From Acidobacteriota bacterium (GTDB lineage Bacteria > Acidobacteriota > Vicinamibacteria > Vicinamibacterales > UBA2999), in the NCBI GenBank assembly GCA_013140775.1, contig JABFSA010000123.1, positions 1 through 41,788 on the forward strand: 41,788 nt of DNA, given 5' to 3'. Shown piece by piece: positions 18,357 to 27,436 of this stretch. Position numbers and translations under genes: made by a program. The notes beneath the pieces were generated by a model. It did not search any database and was not told the DNA's origin. It saw only the letters and a list, made by a program, of their open reading frames with translations. Positions within the stretch are counted from its first letter, which is position 1, and every line of letters begins with the position of its first letter.

Positions 18357-19499
18357 GTGAATAGACTGCTGAACGCCATCCTCGCGACAGTAACGCTGCC
18401 CCTTATCGGGAGCTGCGCTGTCGCGCCTACCGACGAACGCGGTATCGCGCTGGCCGACCAGGGCTATTTCTTCGTCGGCGGTGACTACACCACCACCAAC
18501 GACGGTCAGATTCGCGTTGGGCAGATGTTCGTGCAGTACCAGGTGCCGCTGAGCCAGACACAACGCTACCCGGTGGTCATGTGGCACGGCGGCAATCAGA
18601 CCGGCACCAACTTCCTGGCCACACCCGACGGGCGGGCTGGCTGGGCCGACTACTTCCTGCGCCAGGGCTACGCGGTCTACGTCGTTGACCAGCCGGGACG
18701 CGCCCGCTCGGGATTCTTCACCGACGTCTACGGCTCGACGAGGCGCCCCACCACCGCCTCGGTGTCCACCCGCTTCACCGCGCCGGAGATGACCAACCTC
18801 TACCCGCAGGCGAAGCTCCACACACAGTGGGAGGGCACCGGGTTGCCGGGTGATCCAGTGTTCGACCAGTTCTTTGCCTCGCAAGTCGAAGACATCGCCG
18901 ACATCAACGTGATCGAGCGCCTCAACCGCGAGGCGGGCGCCGCGTTGCTCGACAAGATCGGCCCGGCAATCCTGCTCACGCATTCGCAGTCGGGGCCATT
19001 CGGCTGGGTCGTCGCCAACGATCGGCCGCAGCTGGTGAAGGGAATACTGGCGGTCGAGCCCAACGGTCCGCCGTTCTACGAGAACACCACGGTCGGCGCG
19101 CCGGAGTGGTTCAAGGACGGGCCGCTGGGACGATCGTGGGGCATCACGCGCGGGCCGCTCACCTACGACCCTCCCGCGGACGATCCCCAGGCGCTGGGCA
19201 TGACCCGCCAGGCGGCCGCTGACGGACCGGCCCTGGTGCGCTGCTGGCTTCCCGCCGAGCCACACAAGCTGCCGCGGCTCGCCGGCATACCGATCCTGAT
19301 CATCGTGAGCGAGGCGTCGTACCACGCGCCGTACGACCACTGCACGTCGAAATTCCTGTCGCAGGCCGGCGTGAAGCACGAGTTCACGCGGCTGCCAGAC
19401 GTCGGTATCCGCGGCAACGGCCACATGATGATGCTGGAAAAGAACAGCCTCGAGATCGCCGCCCTGCTTCACGGCTGGGCGCAAACGAATATCAAGTGA
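18357..19499 (+). CDS. Secreted or lipoprotein-type alpha/beta hydrolase
   Basis: 380 residues. The GTG at 18357 is chosen because AGGAG lies 9 bases before it; it gives a signal sequence ending in a lipobox-like IGSC near residue 20. The fold is shown by VVMWHGGNQTG (oxyanion loop), YAVYVVDQPGRARS, and a nucleophile elbow THSQSG with S210 as likely nucleophile; both flanking glycines of the usual GxSxG are replaced (T and S). The late GNGHMMM segment supplies the probable catalytic histidine. Substrate unknown, perhaps an ester. It follows the TIR-like gene closely, but a functional link is unproven. Confidence 0.82.
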   Translation: MNRLLNAILATVTLPLIGSCAVAPTDERGIALADQGYFFVGGDYTTTNDGQIRVGQMFVQYQVPLSQTQRYPVVMWHGGNQTGTNFLATPDGRAGWADYFLRQGYAVYVVDQPGRARSGFFTDVYGSTRRPTTASVSTRFTAPEMTNLYPQAKLHTQWEGTGLPGDPVFDQFFASQVEDIADINVIERLNREAGAALLDKIGPAILLTHSQSGPFGWVVANDRPQLVKGILAVEPNGPPFYENTTVGAPEWFKDGPLGRSWGITRGPLTYDPPADDPQALGMTRQAAADGPALVRCWLPAEPHKLPRLAGIPILIIVSEASYHAPYDHCTSKFLSQAGVKHEFTRLPDVGIRGNGHMMMLEKNSLEIAALLHGWAQTNIK

Positions 19500-19616
19500 C
19501 TAGTTCCTTTCTTCCCTTCCTGCTCTACGCGTTGCGGCCGCGCAGAATCGGTGCGGGGAAGAACGGCGCCAGACGCTAGCCGCCGAGGCACAATAGTCAG
19601 CTGCTGAGCGATACAC

Positions 19617-20234
19617 ATGGAACCCGCTACGATCACTGCTGCCGCCGTTGCGTTCGCCGGCTCCTGCATCGCTCAGAAGTGCGCTGATGCGACCCTGGAA
19701 GCTGCGTGGTCACAAATCAAGACCGCCTTCAAGCGCTGGCGTGGCAGCGATGCGACGGATCAGTCGCTCGAAGAGGCCAGAGGCCTTCACGTCGTAGACG
19801 AAGGGCTGCTCAAGGAGGCAGAAGCTATTTTTGGCTTGTCTTCGGCCCTCCGCCGAGCGCGAATGGTCGCACCGGTTCTTCAAGGCGCGCGCATCCTTTG
19901 GGTCGATGATCATCCCGAGAACAACACATGGGAACGATCGCTCCTGAAGACCTTCAACGCAGAGACAACGACCGTCGAGACCACCCGTTCGGCGTTGGCG
20001 TGCCTCGAGAGCGAGCGATTCGACATAGTCCTTTCAGACGGACGTCGCGAGAATGTTCCAGATGAGGGTCTTCGAGCCTTGCCGAGTATCGAGAAGGCCT
20101 CAGCCGAGGCGTCCGTAATCTTTTACGTTGGCGCCCTTCGCTCTGGGCGGCCCGCAGGTGCATTCGGGATCACAAACGAGCCAAACGAGTTGCTACACCT
20201 CATCCTCGACGCACTCGAGCGCAAACGGGTGTAA
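19617..20234 (+). CDS. Response-regulator receiver-like domain protein with helical N-terminus
   Basis: 205 residues. Residues 1-90 are mainly helical with a hydrophobic, small-residue start (ITAAAVAFAGSCIAQ). From about 93 a receiver-like domain begins: ILWVDDHPEN with acidic pair D97-D98, and FDIVLSDGRR with D141 at the phospho-acceptor position. The usual conserved lysine near the end is not evident (the strand reads VIFYVGALRSGRP), so phosphotransfer may be altered. No output domain and no histidine kinase gene adjoin it. The architecture resembles small effector-associated or signalling adaptor proteins; partner unknown. Start ATG fits, although no strong ribosome binding site is seen. 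Confidence 0.65.
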   Translation: MEPATITAAAVAFAGSCIAQKCADATLEAAWSQIKTAFKRWRGSDATDQSLEEARGLHVVDEGLLKEAEAIFGLSSALRRARMVAPVLQGARILWVDDHPENNTWERSLLKTFNAETTTVETTRSALACLESERFDIVLSDGRRENVPDEGLRALPSIEKASAEASVIFYVGALRSGRPAGAFGITNEPNELLHLILDALERKRV

Positions 20235-20297
20235 GAAGTCCCGGAGGTCTTTCGTGATGCCCGAGGGTAGAGAATACCGGCAGGGAGTTCAACGAGT

Positions 20298-20795
20298 ATG
20301 ACAACGCGTGCGATCTGGTTAGTCGTTGGATCAGTCATGGCCGCGCTGATGACGCACGGTGTCGGAGTCGCCACTTCACAGTCACGGCCGACCTCTCAGG
20401 TGCCAATGAAGGTCACGTACGTTCAGTTGTTCCCAGGACCGGATGGAGAGACCCACTTCCGGGACGTCAGCGTGCCACTGACCCTCGAGGCGGTCGCGCC
20501 GCCCGCCCCGGCATACGCGTTGTCGCCACTTGAACCGGCCACCACGAGCCGTCACGTGGTCTTCCCTGCCCACTGGGGCGCCGACGATCGGGCTCGTGGC
20601 ATTCTGCACAACGCGTCGAGTGCGCGGTACATTGCGGTCCGCAGCGGAACCATGTGGATCAAGGCCAGCGACGGCGAGACCCGCCAGTTCAAAGCTGGAG
20701 ACGTGCTTCAAGTTCTCGATGTGGCGCCGTCCAAAGGGCACACAACGTGGGTCGGTGACGACCCGGTTGTCGCACTGTACTCAAACCATCCGTGA
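20298..20795 (+). CDS. Secreted cupin-domain protein
   Basis: 165 residues with a signal peptide (to about residue 28). The C-terminal part has the short beta-strand pattern of a cupin barrel (YIAVRSGTMWIKAS, FKAGDVLQVLDV), but the histidines of classic metal-binding cupin motifs are mostly absent, so it may not bind a metal in the usual way. The gene lies 21 bases before the amidase gene and is likely in the same transcript. Function unknown. Confidence 0.65.
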   Translation: MTTRAIWLVVGSVMAALMTHGVGVATSQSRPTSQVPMKVTYVQLFPGPDGETHFRDVSVPLTLEAVAPPAPAYALSPLEPATTSRHVVFPAHWGADDRARGILHNASSARYIAVRSGTMWIKASDGETRQFKAGDVLQVLDVAPSKGHTTWVGDDPVVALYSNHP

Positions 20796-20816
20796 CAGGT
20801 AGGAACGGAGATCCCT

Positions 20817-22400
20817 GTGACTGAAGATCAAAGACCGGCGAGCGGTGCGCCCAACGAGGAGTTGTCGCTGACACGTCGGGCATTTGGTCGCCTGGTTGGC
20901 GCAGCTGTCGCGACCGGCCCTTTGCACAGCCTGACCCTCGACCTTCATGCGGCACAGACCTCTGTTAGTGCGACAACACCCGCGAACGTTCGAGACGCCC
21001 TCTGTGAGTTGAGCGCCGTCGAACTCGCAGACCGGATCCGGCGCAAGGACGTGTCCGCTCGCGAGGTCCTGGCGGCACATCTGGCACGCATTGAACAAAC
21101 GAACTCCAGGGTCAACGCCATCGTGACGCTCGTCGCCGAACGAGCCGCCGCCGACGCCGCACGTGCGGACGAGCAGACAGCGCGCGGTGGCGCGCTAGGC
21201 GTACTGCATGGCCTGCCGGTCGTGCACAAGGACCTGGTCGATACGGCGGGGATCCGGACGACGCGAGGCTCTCGCTTTTTCAGCGACAACATTCCGACCC
21301 GGGACGCGCTGATCGTGACCCGCATGCGCGCCGCAGGGGCCATCACCTGTGGCAAGACGAATACTCCCGAGTTCGGTTCCGGGTCGCAGACCTTCAACGA
21401 CGTGTTCGGTGCGACTCGCAATCCGTACGACCTTACGAAGACGTGCGGGGGCAGTAGCGGGGGTGCGGCAGTGTCGGTCGCGTGTGGCATGGTTCCGCTT
21501 GCAGATGGCAGTGACACCGGCGGCTCGCTCCGCAACCCACCGGCCTTCTGCAACGTCGTCGGGCTCCGGCCGTCGCCAGGACGTGTGCCCGCGGAGGGTG
21601 GGTCATGGGGGCCGTTGACCGTGATGGGACCGATTGGGCGATCGGTGGGCGACGTGGCGCTGTTCCTGAGCGCCATCGCAGGCCCCGACCCACGAAGCCC
21701 GCTGGCGCTGGCAGAGGACGGAGCACGCTTCCGTGGCTCACTGGAGCGAAACTTTCGGGGAGCAAAGGTCGCGTGGTGGAAAGGGTTAGGTGGCATTCCC
21801 TTCGAGCCCGAGGTTCGTGCTGTCGTGGATGCGAATCGGCGCGTTTTTGAAAACCTCGGATGCGTCGTCGAGGAAGCCGAACCCGATTTCTCCGGCGTCA
21901 GCGAAGCGTTTCGCATCCTCAGGTTTTCGGCGAATCACACGCAGTACTCCGAGTTCATCCGCCAGCGTCCGGAGTGGGTGAAGGACGAAATCAAATACGA
22001 GGTCGCACAGGCCGAGCGGTTCACGGGGGCGGATATCGGACGGGCGCTCGCCCGGCAGGCACGGATGCACGAACAGAGCCGGGTGTTCTTCGAGCAATTC
22101 GACTACTTTGTTCTGCCCGTCACGCAGGTCTCACCGTTCGATGTGACGACCCGCTATCCGTCACAAGTCGCCGGCGTTCCCATGGTGGACTACGTGGACT
22201 GGATGCGTTCGTGCTGGTACATCACCCTGATGGCGAATCCGGCGATTTCGGTGCCTGCAGGGTTCACGCCTACCGGTCTTCCCGTTGGCCTGCAGATTGT
22301 CGGGCGTCACCGCGATGACTGGAGTGTGCTTCAGATGGGGCATGCCTTCGAACAGGCCACGGGTCACAAGTCACGCCGGCCGCCCTTGCTCAGCGCGTAG
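20817..22400 (+). CDS. Amidase signature family protein, Tat-exported
   Basis: 527 residues from a GTG with GGAACGGAG upstream. A Tat-like signal (LTRRAFGRLVGAAVATG) leads into a full amidase-signature domain. Catalytic triad candidates are K138 (VVHKDLVD), the cis-serine S213 (CGGSSGG) and the nucleophile S237 (GSDTGGS). Family members hydrolyse amides, among them GatA, acetamidase and fatty acid amide hydrolase types; the substrate cannot be told from sequence. Export and the absence of GatB/GatC neighbours argue against GatA. Probably a periplasmic amide hydrolase. Confidence 0.92.
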   Translation: MTEDQRPASGAPNEELSLTRRAFGRLVGAAVATGPLHSLTLDLHAAQTSVSATTPANVRDALCELSAVELADRIRRKDVSAREVLAAHLARIEQTNSRVNAIVTLVAERAAADAARADEQTARGGALGVLHGLPVVHKDLVDTAGIRTTRGSRFFSDNIPTRDALIVTRMRAAGAITCGKTNTPEFGSGSQTFNDVFGATRNPYDLTKTCGGSSGGAAVSVACGMVPLADGSDTGGSLRNPPAFCNVVGLRPSPGRVPAEGGSWGPLTVMGPIGRSVGDVALFLSAIAGPDPRSPLALAEDGARFRGSLERNFRGAKVAWWKGLGGIPFEPEVRAVVDANRRVFENLGCVVEEAEPDFSGVSEAFRILRFSANHTQYSEFIRQRPEWVKDEIKYEVAQAERFTGADIGRALARQARMHEQSRVFFEQFDYFVLPVTQVSPFDVTTRYPSQVAGVPMVDYVDWMRSCWYITLMANPAISVPAGFTPTGLPVGLQIVGRHRDDWSVLQMGHAFEQATGHKSRRPPLLSA

Positions 22401-22448
22401 CGACTCCAGGCCCCACCCCGGTATACTCTCAGCCGCCTGGAGGGAGCC

Positions 22449-23513
22449 ATGAATCCGCATCATCGATTTGCCATCGCCGTTGCCATCGTCGCGGGCACGC
22501 TGGTCGTGCCATTTCCCGCCGCCGCACATCACTCGATGTCGGAATTTACGCGCGAGACCGTCACGGAAGTGGAAGGCGTGGTGACGAGAGTCTCGTGGAA
22601 GAACCCGCACATCCTGCTGGAAGTGACGAGCACGGACCCGAAAGGCACCAAGCTCGTGTGGCAGCTCGAGGGTGGCGCGGTCAGCGCACAGCGGCGCCGC
22701 GGGCTCACGGAGAGCCGCGTCGCGGTTGGCGACAAGGTTCGAGTGGCGGGTTGGCCGTCTACGCGCAGGGATCGCTACCTCCTCGTCAACCACATACTCC
22801 TCCCGGATGGCGTGGAGATGCTCGTGGGTGGCATCCGCGAGCCGAGATGGTCCAAGACGACAGCTGGCAACGGGCCGGCGACCGGAGCAGCGAAGCCGGC
22901 GGCATCGCTGGGAGATACGCTTTTCCGTGTCTGGAGTCAGGGCACGCAGGCGTGGTTCTTCGCCGGCCGCTCCAGCTACGAGCTCACGCCATCAGCGAAG
23001 GCAGCCGTCGCCAAGTGGGATGACATCACCGACAACCCGTTGATCAAGTGCGTCGCGCCGGGCATGCCCTCGCTCATGGGCAACCCGTACCCGATGCAGT
23101 TCGTGCAAGTCGGCCGTGACATCGAACTGAGGTTTGAGGAGTTCGACGCGGTGCGGAAGATCAACATGACACCGGCCACTGCTCGTCCGGCCAACGCGCC
23201 GCTCTCGCCCCTCGGCTATTCAGTTGGACGCTGGGAAGACAAGACGCTCGTCGTGGACACCTCGCGAATCAACTGGCCGTACTTCGATCGAACGGGTGCG
23301 CCCCAGACGCAGAACGTGACGGTCAACGAGCGCTTCACCGTGGCTCCTGACGGTGGCCGGCTCAACTACGTGATGACCGTCAACGCGCCCGGCACGCTCG
23401 TCAAGCCGTTCGTCTGGAACGCCTTCTGGACGTGGAACCCAGCTGAAGCGGTCAATCGCTACGAGTGCACACTCGAGGACTGGGCGTCTACCAAGAACAC
23501 GCTCCGGAAGTAG
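22449..23513 (+). CDS. Secreted DUF6152-type protein with Acidobacteria GRW...T domain
   Basis: 354 residues. A signal peptide (ending AAAH) is followed by an N-terminal DUF6152-like region (AHHSMSEFTRETV, GVVTRVSWKNPH, VRVAGWPS) to about residue 120, a family with OB-like strands. The second half matches the domain of the protein at 13010-13807 (CVAPGMP, VGRWEDKT, VNERF). Such fusions recur in Acidobacteria; no function is known. GGAGGGAG precedes the ATG. The stop codon overlaps the start of the next gene by one base (TAGTG), so coupled translation is likely. Confidence 0.82.
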   Translation: MNPHHRFAIAVAIVAGTLVVPFPAAAHHSMSEFTRETVTEVEGVVTRVSWKNPHILLEVTSTDPKGTKLVWQLEGGAVSAQRRRGLTESRVAVGDKVRVAGWPSTRRDRYLLVNHILLPDGVEMLVGGIREPRWSKTTAGNGPATGAAKPAASLGDTLFRVWSQGTQAWFFAGRSSYELTPSAKAAVAKWDDITDNPLIKCVAPGMPSLMGNPYPMQFVQVGRDIELRFEEFDAVRKINMTPATARPANAPLSPLGYSVGRWEDKTLVVDTSRINWPYFDRTGAPQTQNVTVNERFTVAPDGGRLNYVMTVNAPGTLVKPFVWNAFWTWNPAEAVNRYECTLEDWASTKNTLRK

Positions 23514-25774
23514 TGCCCGCCCCGATCCTTCGTCACGGCGGTCCCGTCCTGGCCGCCGTTCTCCTGCTCACCAGCCCGGCACTGGCTGCCCAGGCAGTGC
23601 CGGCGGCTCTCCTGAACGGTCCACCGGCGCCAGCGCCTCCCGAGGTCATCGCGCGCGACGGCGAAGGTCGCGCCACGATTCGCGCGGTGCGCGTCTCGGG
23701 GCCGATGCAGATCGACGGCGCTCTCGACGAGGCGCTATACACATCTCCATCTATGACCGACTTCGTGCAGGTCGAGCCGCAGCTGGGCGAGCCCGCCACC
23801 GAGAAGACCGAAGTCTGGATGGGGTTCGACGAGGACAACGTCTACATCTCGTTCCGCTGCTGGGACAGTCAGCCGGAACGGCGGGTCACCAAGGACATGC
23901 GTCGCGATGGGTCAGCGATGTTCTCGGGCGACGATGTCGTGTACATGTTCATCGATACGTTTTACGACCGGCGAAACGGCCAGACGTTCACGATCAATTC
24001 CCTGGGCGGCCGGAGTGATGGCCAGGTCACGGGCGATCAGTACAACGGCGACTGGAATCCGATCTACGACCTGGCTGCGGGACGGTTCGACGGCGGATGG
24101 ACCGTTGAGGTTGCGCTCCCGTTCAAGTCGTTGCGGTATCGCGCTGGCGAAGAACAGCTCTGGGGTTTCAACGCCTCGCGCGCCGTGCGGTGGCGAAACG
24201 AGATCTCGGTGCTGGTGCCGGTGCCACCGTGGCGCGGCATGAGCGCCGCACGTCAGGCGCAGCTGGCCGGAACGGTCGTCGGCATCGAAGCGCCGTCAGG
24301 ATCGAAAAATCTCGAGATCAAGCCCTACGCGGTCTCGAGCGTCTCCACCAATCGCACGGTCTCGCCCCGCGTCCTCAACGACGTGAAGGGCGACGTCGGC
24401 ATGGATCTGAAGTACGGCCTGACGCAGAACCTGGTGGCGGACTTCACCTACAACACCGACTTCGCGCAGGTGGAGGCCGACGAGCAGCAGGTGAACCTCA
24501 CGCGGTTCAGTCTGTTCTTTCCCGAGAAGCGGGAGTTCTTCCTCGAGAACCAGGGCATGTTCACGTTCGGCGGTACCGCTGCGTCGCAGGGCACTGACGT
24601 TCCCATCATGTTCTACAGCCGGCGCATCGGTCTGAACGGCGGTCTTCCAGTCGCGATCGATGGTGGCGGGAGGCTGACGGGGCGGGCCGGCCGCTACAGC
24701 ATCGGGTTGCTGGACATCCAGACGGATGATGCGCCGCTCGCGCCGGCGACGAATTTTTCGGCGGTCCGCCTGAAGCGAGACGTCCTGCGCCGCAGCAGCG
24801 TGGGACTGCTTTACACCGGACGATCGGTCAGCCAGCTGGGAGCGGGCCGCAACACCGCGTATGGCGTGGACGGCGTGTTCAACTTTTTCAACTATCTGAC
24901 CATCTCGAGCTACTGGGCGCGTACTGACACAGGTGCGCTCGCGAGCGGCGACGACACCAGCTACCGGGGACAGCTCGACTATGTTGGCGATCGGTACGGC
25001 GTGCAGATTGGGCACCTGGCTGTCGGGAGCCGCTTCAATCCTGAAGTGGGCTATGTTCGGCGGCCCGACATCAAGCGTTCCAACGCCGAGTTCCGCTTCA
25101 GCCCGCGCCTGGAGTCGAGCAAGCTGATCAGGAAGCTCTCGTGGACCGCGGGTCTGGCGTACGTCGAGGATGGCTCGGGACGCCCCGAGGCGCGCGATCG
25201 GGAGGGCGAGTTTGCGATCGAGTTCGAGAACGCGGACCGGTTCGCGGTGGCGTATGCAGGCGCGTATGAGTTCGTCCCGCGCCCGTTTCGCATCGCGTCA
25301 AGCGTCATCGTCCCGTCAGGCAGCTACGACTACGACACGGCCTCACTGACTTACACCACCGGTCCGCAGCGACGGGTGACCGGCAACCTGCGGCTCGACT
25401 ACGGCACGTTCTACAGCGGGACGCGAACCTCGCTGTCTGCCACGCGCGGACGGCTCTCGTTCGGGCCCAAGTTCTTCGTCGAGCCGTCCTACTCGGTGAA
25501 CTGGGTGGACCTGGACGAAGGCGCCTTCACGACGCATCTTGCCGGCGGACGCGTGACCTACACGGCGACGTCGCGGATGTTCGTCAGCGCGCTCCTCCAA
25601 TACAACTCCGACAGCGACATCGTCTCTACGAACGCCCGCCTGCGATGGGAGTATCGCCCCGGCAGCGAGCTCTTCGTCGTCTACAACGACGAGCGCGACT
25701 CGCGTAACAGCGGCTTTCCTGCGCTGGCCACGCGCTCGCTCATCGTCAAGGTCAATCGACTCATCCGATTCTGA
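23513..25774 (+). CDS. DUF5916 outer-membrane protein with CBM9-like N-terminus
   Basis: 753 residues. The GTG at 23513 overlaps the upstream stop by one base and gives a signal peptide (VLAAVLLLTSPALAAQA). The N-terminal part is a carbohydrate-binding family-9-like domain (IDGALDEALY, VWMGFDEDNVYISFRC, EVALPFKSLRY). DUF5916 follows (DFTYNTDFAQVEADEQQVNLTR, FFPEKREFFLENQGMFTFG) and ends in a beta-barrel-like region with terminal phenylalanine (NRLIRF). Members are common in Acidobacteria and Bacteroidota and probably sit in the outer membrane. Ligand unknown, possibly a glycan. Co-transcribed with the DUF6152 gene. Confidence 0.9.
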   Translation: MPAPILRHGGPVLAAVLLLTSPALAAQAVPAALLNGPPAPAPPEVIARDGEGRATIRAVRVSGPMQIDGALDEALYTSPSMTDFVQVEPQLGEPATEKTEVWMGFDEDNVYISFRCWDSQPERRVTKDMRRDGSAMFSGDDVVYMFIDTFYDRRNGQTFTINSLGGRSDGQVTGDQYNGDWNPIYDLAAGRFDGGWTVEVALPFKSLRYRAGEEQLWGFNASRAVRWRNEISVLVPVPPWRGMSAARQAQLAGTVVGIEAPSGSKNLEIKPYAVSSVSTNRTVSPRVLNDVKGDVGMDLKYGLTQNLVADFTYNTDFAQVEADEQQVNLTRFSLFFPEKREFFLENQGMFTFGGTAASQGTDVPIMFYSRRIGLNGGLPVAIDGGGRLTGRAGRYSIGLLDIQTDDAPLAPATNFSAVRLKRDVLRRSSVGLLYTGRSVSQLGAGRNTAYGVDGVFNFFNYLTISSYWARTDTGALASGDDTSYRGQLDYVGDRYGVQIGHLAVGSRFNPEVGYVRRPDIKRSNAEFRFSPRLESSKLIRKLSWTAGLAYVEDGSGRPEARDREGEFAIEFENADRFAVAYAGAYEFVPRPFRIASSVIVPSGSYDYDTASLTYTTGPQRRVTGNLRLDYGTFYSGTRTSLSATRGRLSFGPKFFVEPSYSVNWVDLDEGAFTTHLAGGRVTYTATSRMFVSALLQYNSDSDIVSTNARLRWEYRPGSELFVVYNDERDSRNSGFPALATRSLIVKVNRLIRF

Positions 25775-25826
25775 TGCCGTGCCTGCGTCATGGACCGTTC
25801 GTCTCACGTGCGCACAGGAGATACGT

Positions 25827-26531
25827 ATGAGTCAGCGTGCGGGCATCACAGGCGTTGCGGCATTGCTGCTGTCACTGATGACCGGCCTTGCGGACGGTGG
25901 ACAGGCCCAGCCTCCGGCGGCGCCGGTTCTCCTGTTCAACATGACACTGCAGAATCAGACGCGGCAGGCGTTGAGCCAGAGCTCAGTCACCACGCCGAAC
26001 GTCGATCTGCAGTTGTACGGGGACGGAGGCAACATCATCGTGGCCACGGGCGCGGGTCCCAACTTGCCCCGGACCTTCTTCGGCTTGTGCAAGGGTCCCT
26101 GCGGCTTCACCCTGCGCGACAGGAACACGGCGTTCGATTTGCGCGGCAGGGCGCACATCACATTCACCACCATCGTCTCCGGGTTTCATCGTGTGCGGCC
26201 TCTCATCAAGCAGGCCGACGGCACGCTCCTCATTTGTGATCAGGCGGAAGGATCCGTCGCGGACTACCACCAGTACACAATCTCGTTCAGCGAGTGCCGG
26301 TGGCTGCGGCTGGATCCTGTGCGGGGCGTGACGCTCGGCAACTGGGTGGAGAATCCCGATCTGAGCAGGGTGGACGAGGTCGGCTACTTCGACGTCATTC
26401 CCGGCAGTGGACCGCACACTGAGGGTCTTCCGATCGAGAAGCAGCCGCCTCCTCCGGTGGGTGGATGGATTGCGGTCACGGCGTTCGAGCTCTGGGGCGC
26501 ACCTGCGAACCGGACAACGGCGGGCAGGTAG
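25827..26531 (+). CDS. Secreted protein of unknown function
   Basis: 234 residues from the ATG at 25827, preceded by AGGAG; the longer frame starting in the previous gap is not preferred. The signal peptide runs to about residue 27 (ending GGQAQ). The mature part is rich in beta-strands, with LQLYGDGGNIIVAT, a cysteine pair in GLCKGPCGF, and single cysteines in LLICDQAEG and FSECRW that may form disulfides. No domain recognised. It follows the DUF5916 gene by 52 bases. Confidence 0.75.
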   Translation: MSQRAGITGVAALLLSLMTGLADGGQAQPPAAPVLLFNMTLQNQTRQALSQSSVTTPNVDLQLYGDGGNIIVATGAGPNLPRTFFGLCKGPCGFTLRDRNTAFDLRGRAHITFTTIVSGFHRVRPLIKQADGTLLICDQAEGSVADYHQYTISFSECRWLRLDPVRGVTLGNWVENPDLSRVDEVGYFDVIPGSGPHTEGLPIEKQPPPPVGGWIAVTAFELWGAPANRTTAGR

Positions 26532-26548
26532 CCGCGGTAGACAAATAC

Positions 26549-26986
26549 ATGGACAACGACAAGCTGACTCCGGCACTGAGCGGTATTCATCATGTTTCCT
26601 TGCGAGTCGCTGATCTCGACACATCACTGAAGCTATACAGAGACACGCTTGGGTTTCGTTTGAAGACAGCATTTGCGCTCAACGATCGACGTTTCGCCCT
26701 GTTGGACGCCGGCAACAGCGGGTACCTCGAGCTCGTCGAGACACAGACACCCATCCATCCGGCTCGAGCCGACGACGTGATCTGGCATTTTGCGGTGCGC
26801 ACCAACGACGTGGAGCGCGCGCTCGAGGCTGTCGTCAGAGCTGGGTACGAAGTCACACGTCCGGCCAAGGGGATCGATCTCATGGATACCGCGAGAGATC
26901 AGGCGTTCTCGATTCGCATTGCCTTCTTCCGCGGTCCAGACGGGGAAGAGATCGAGCTGTTCGAAGACAAGCAGGGGCACACCTAG
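26549..26986 (+). CDS. VOC/glyoxalase-like protein
   Basis: 145 residues from the ATG at 26549. One vicinal-oxygen-chelate domain with two beta-alpha-beta-beta-beta units: GIHHVSLRVADLDTSLKLY and the second starting near DVIWHFAVRTNDVERAL. The metal-ligand pattern is plausible: H in GIHH, H in IWHFAV, E in EIELFED. VOC enzymes include glyoxalase I, extradiol dioxygenases and resistance proteins; the substrate is not evident. Starts 17 bases after the preceding stop. Confidence 0.85.
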   Translation: MDNDKLTPALSGIHHVSLRVADLDTSLKLYRDTLGFRLKTAFALNDRRFALLDAGNSGYLELVETQTPIHPARADDVIWHFAVRTNDVERALEAVVRAGYEVTRPAKGIDLMDTARDQAFSIRIAFFRGPDGEEIELFEDKQGHT

Positions 26987-27019
26987 GCCACGGGTGCTGC
27001 TTTTCACCAGGAGAGCCCG

Positions 27020-27412
27020 ATGAACGACCAGGCACGGTATTACGAGGCGAAGCTCCAGTACGAAATCGATCCGTGGGATTTGAATGAGGCTCTTGGACGC
27101 GGAGACAGGATTCTTCTTATCGACACGCGATCGCCGGACGCCTATGGGAGAAGCCACATCCCCGCAGCCGTCAACATCCCGCATCGAACGATGAGCGTTG
27201 CGACGACGGCACACCTCGACAAGGAGATCCTGGTCGTGACCTACTGCGATGGGATTCGGTGCAACGGTTCGACCAAGGGCGCGCTGAACATGGTCCAGCT
27301 CGGGTTTCGCGTGAAGGAATTGATCGGCGGTCTCGATTGCTGGCGGTACGACGGCTATCCGGTTCATGGATTGGAGACCGCGCCGCCTGCCGGCTCGTGC
27401 GGCTGCGTATAG
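27020..27412 (+). CDS. Rhodanese-like domain protein
   Basis: 130 residues, a single rhodanese domain: LLIDTRSPDAYGRSHIPAAV is the typical early motif and YCDGIRCNGSTKGA contains the active-site loop, with C81 the likely sulfur acceptor and C76 a second nearby cysteine. The C-terminal tail has a further cysteine pair (SCGCV). Such proteins move sulfane sulfur to cyanide, thiols or partner proteins. First of a compact run with DUF167, GNAT and the phosphatidyltransferase gene. Confidence 0.9.
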   Translation: MNDQARYYEAKLQYEIDPWDLNEALGRGDRILLIDTRSPDAYGRSHIPAAVNIPHRTMSVATTAHLDKEILVVTYCDGIRCNGSTKGALNMVQLGFRVKELIGGLDCWRYDGYPVHGLETAPPAGSCGCV

Positions 27413-27436
27413 CGACAAGCGGCAGGCTGCACTGGC

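Noticed and set aside
22422..22427. TATACT as -10 element before the DUF6152 gene
   Set aside because: No -35 at proper distance and only about 20 bases to the start codon; too weak to list. The same holds for TATACT at 33053-33058.
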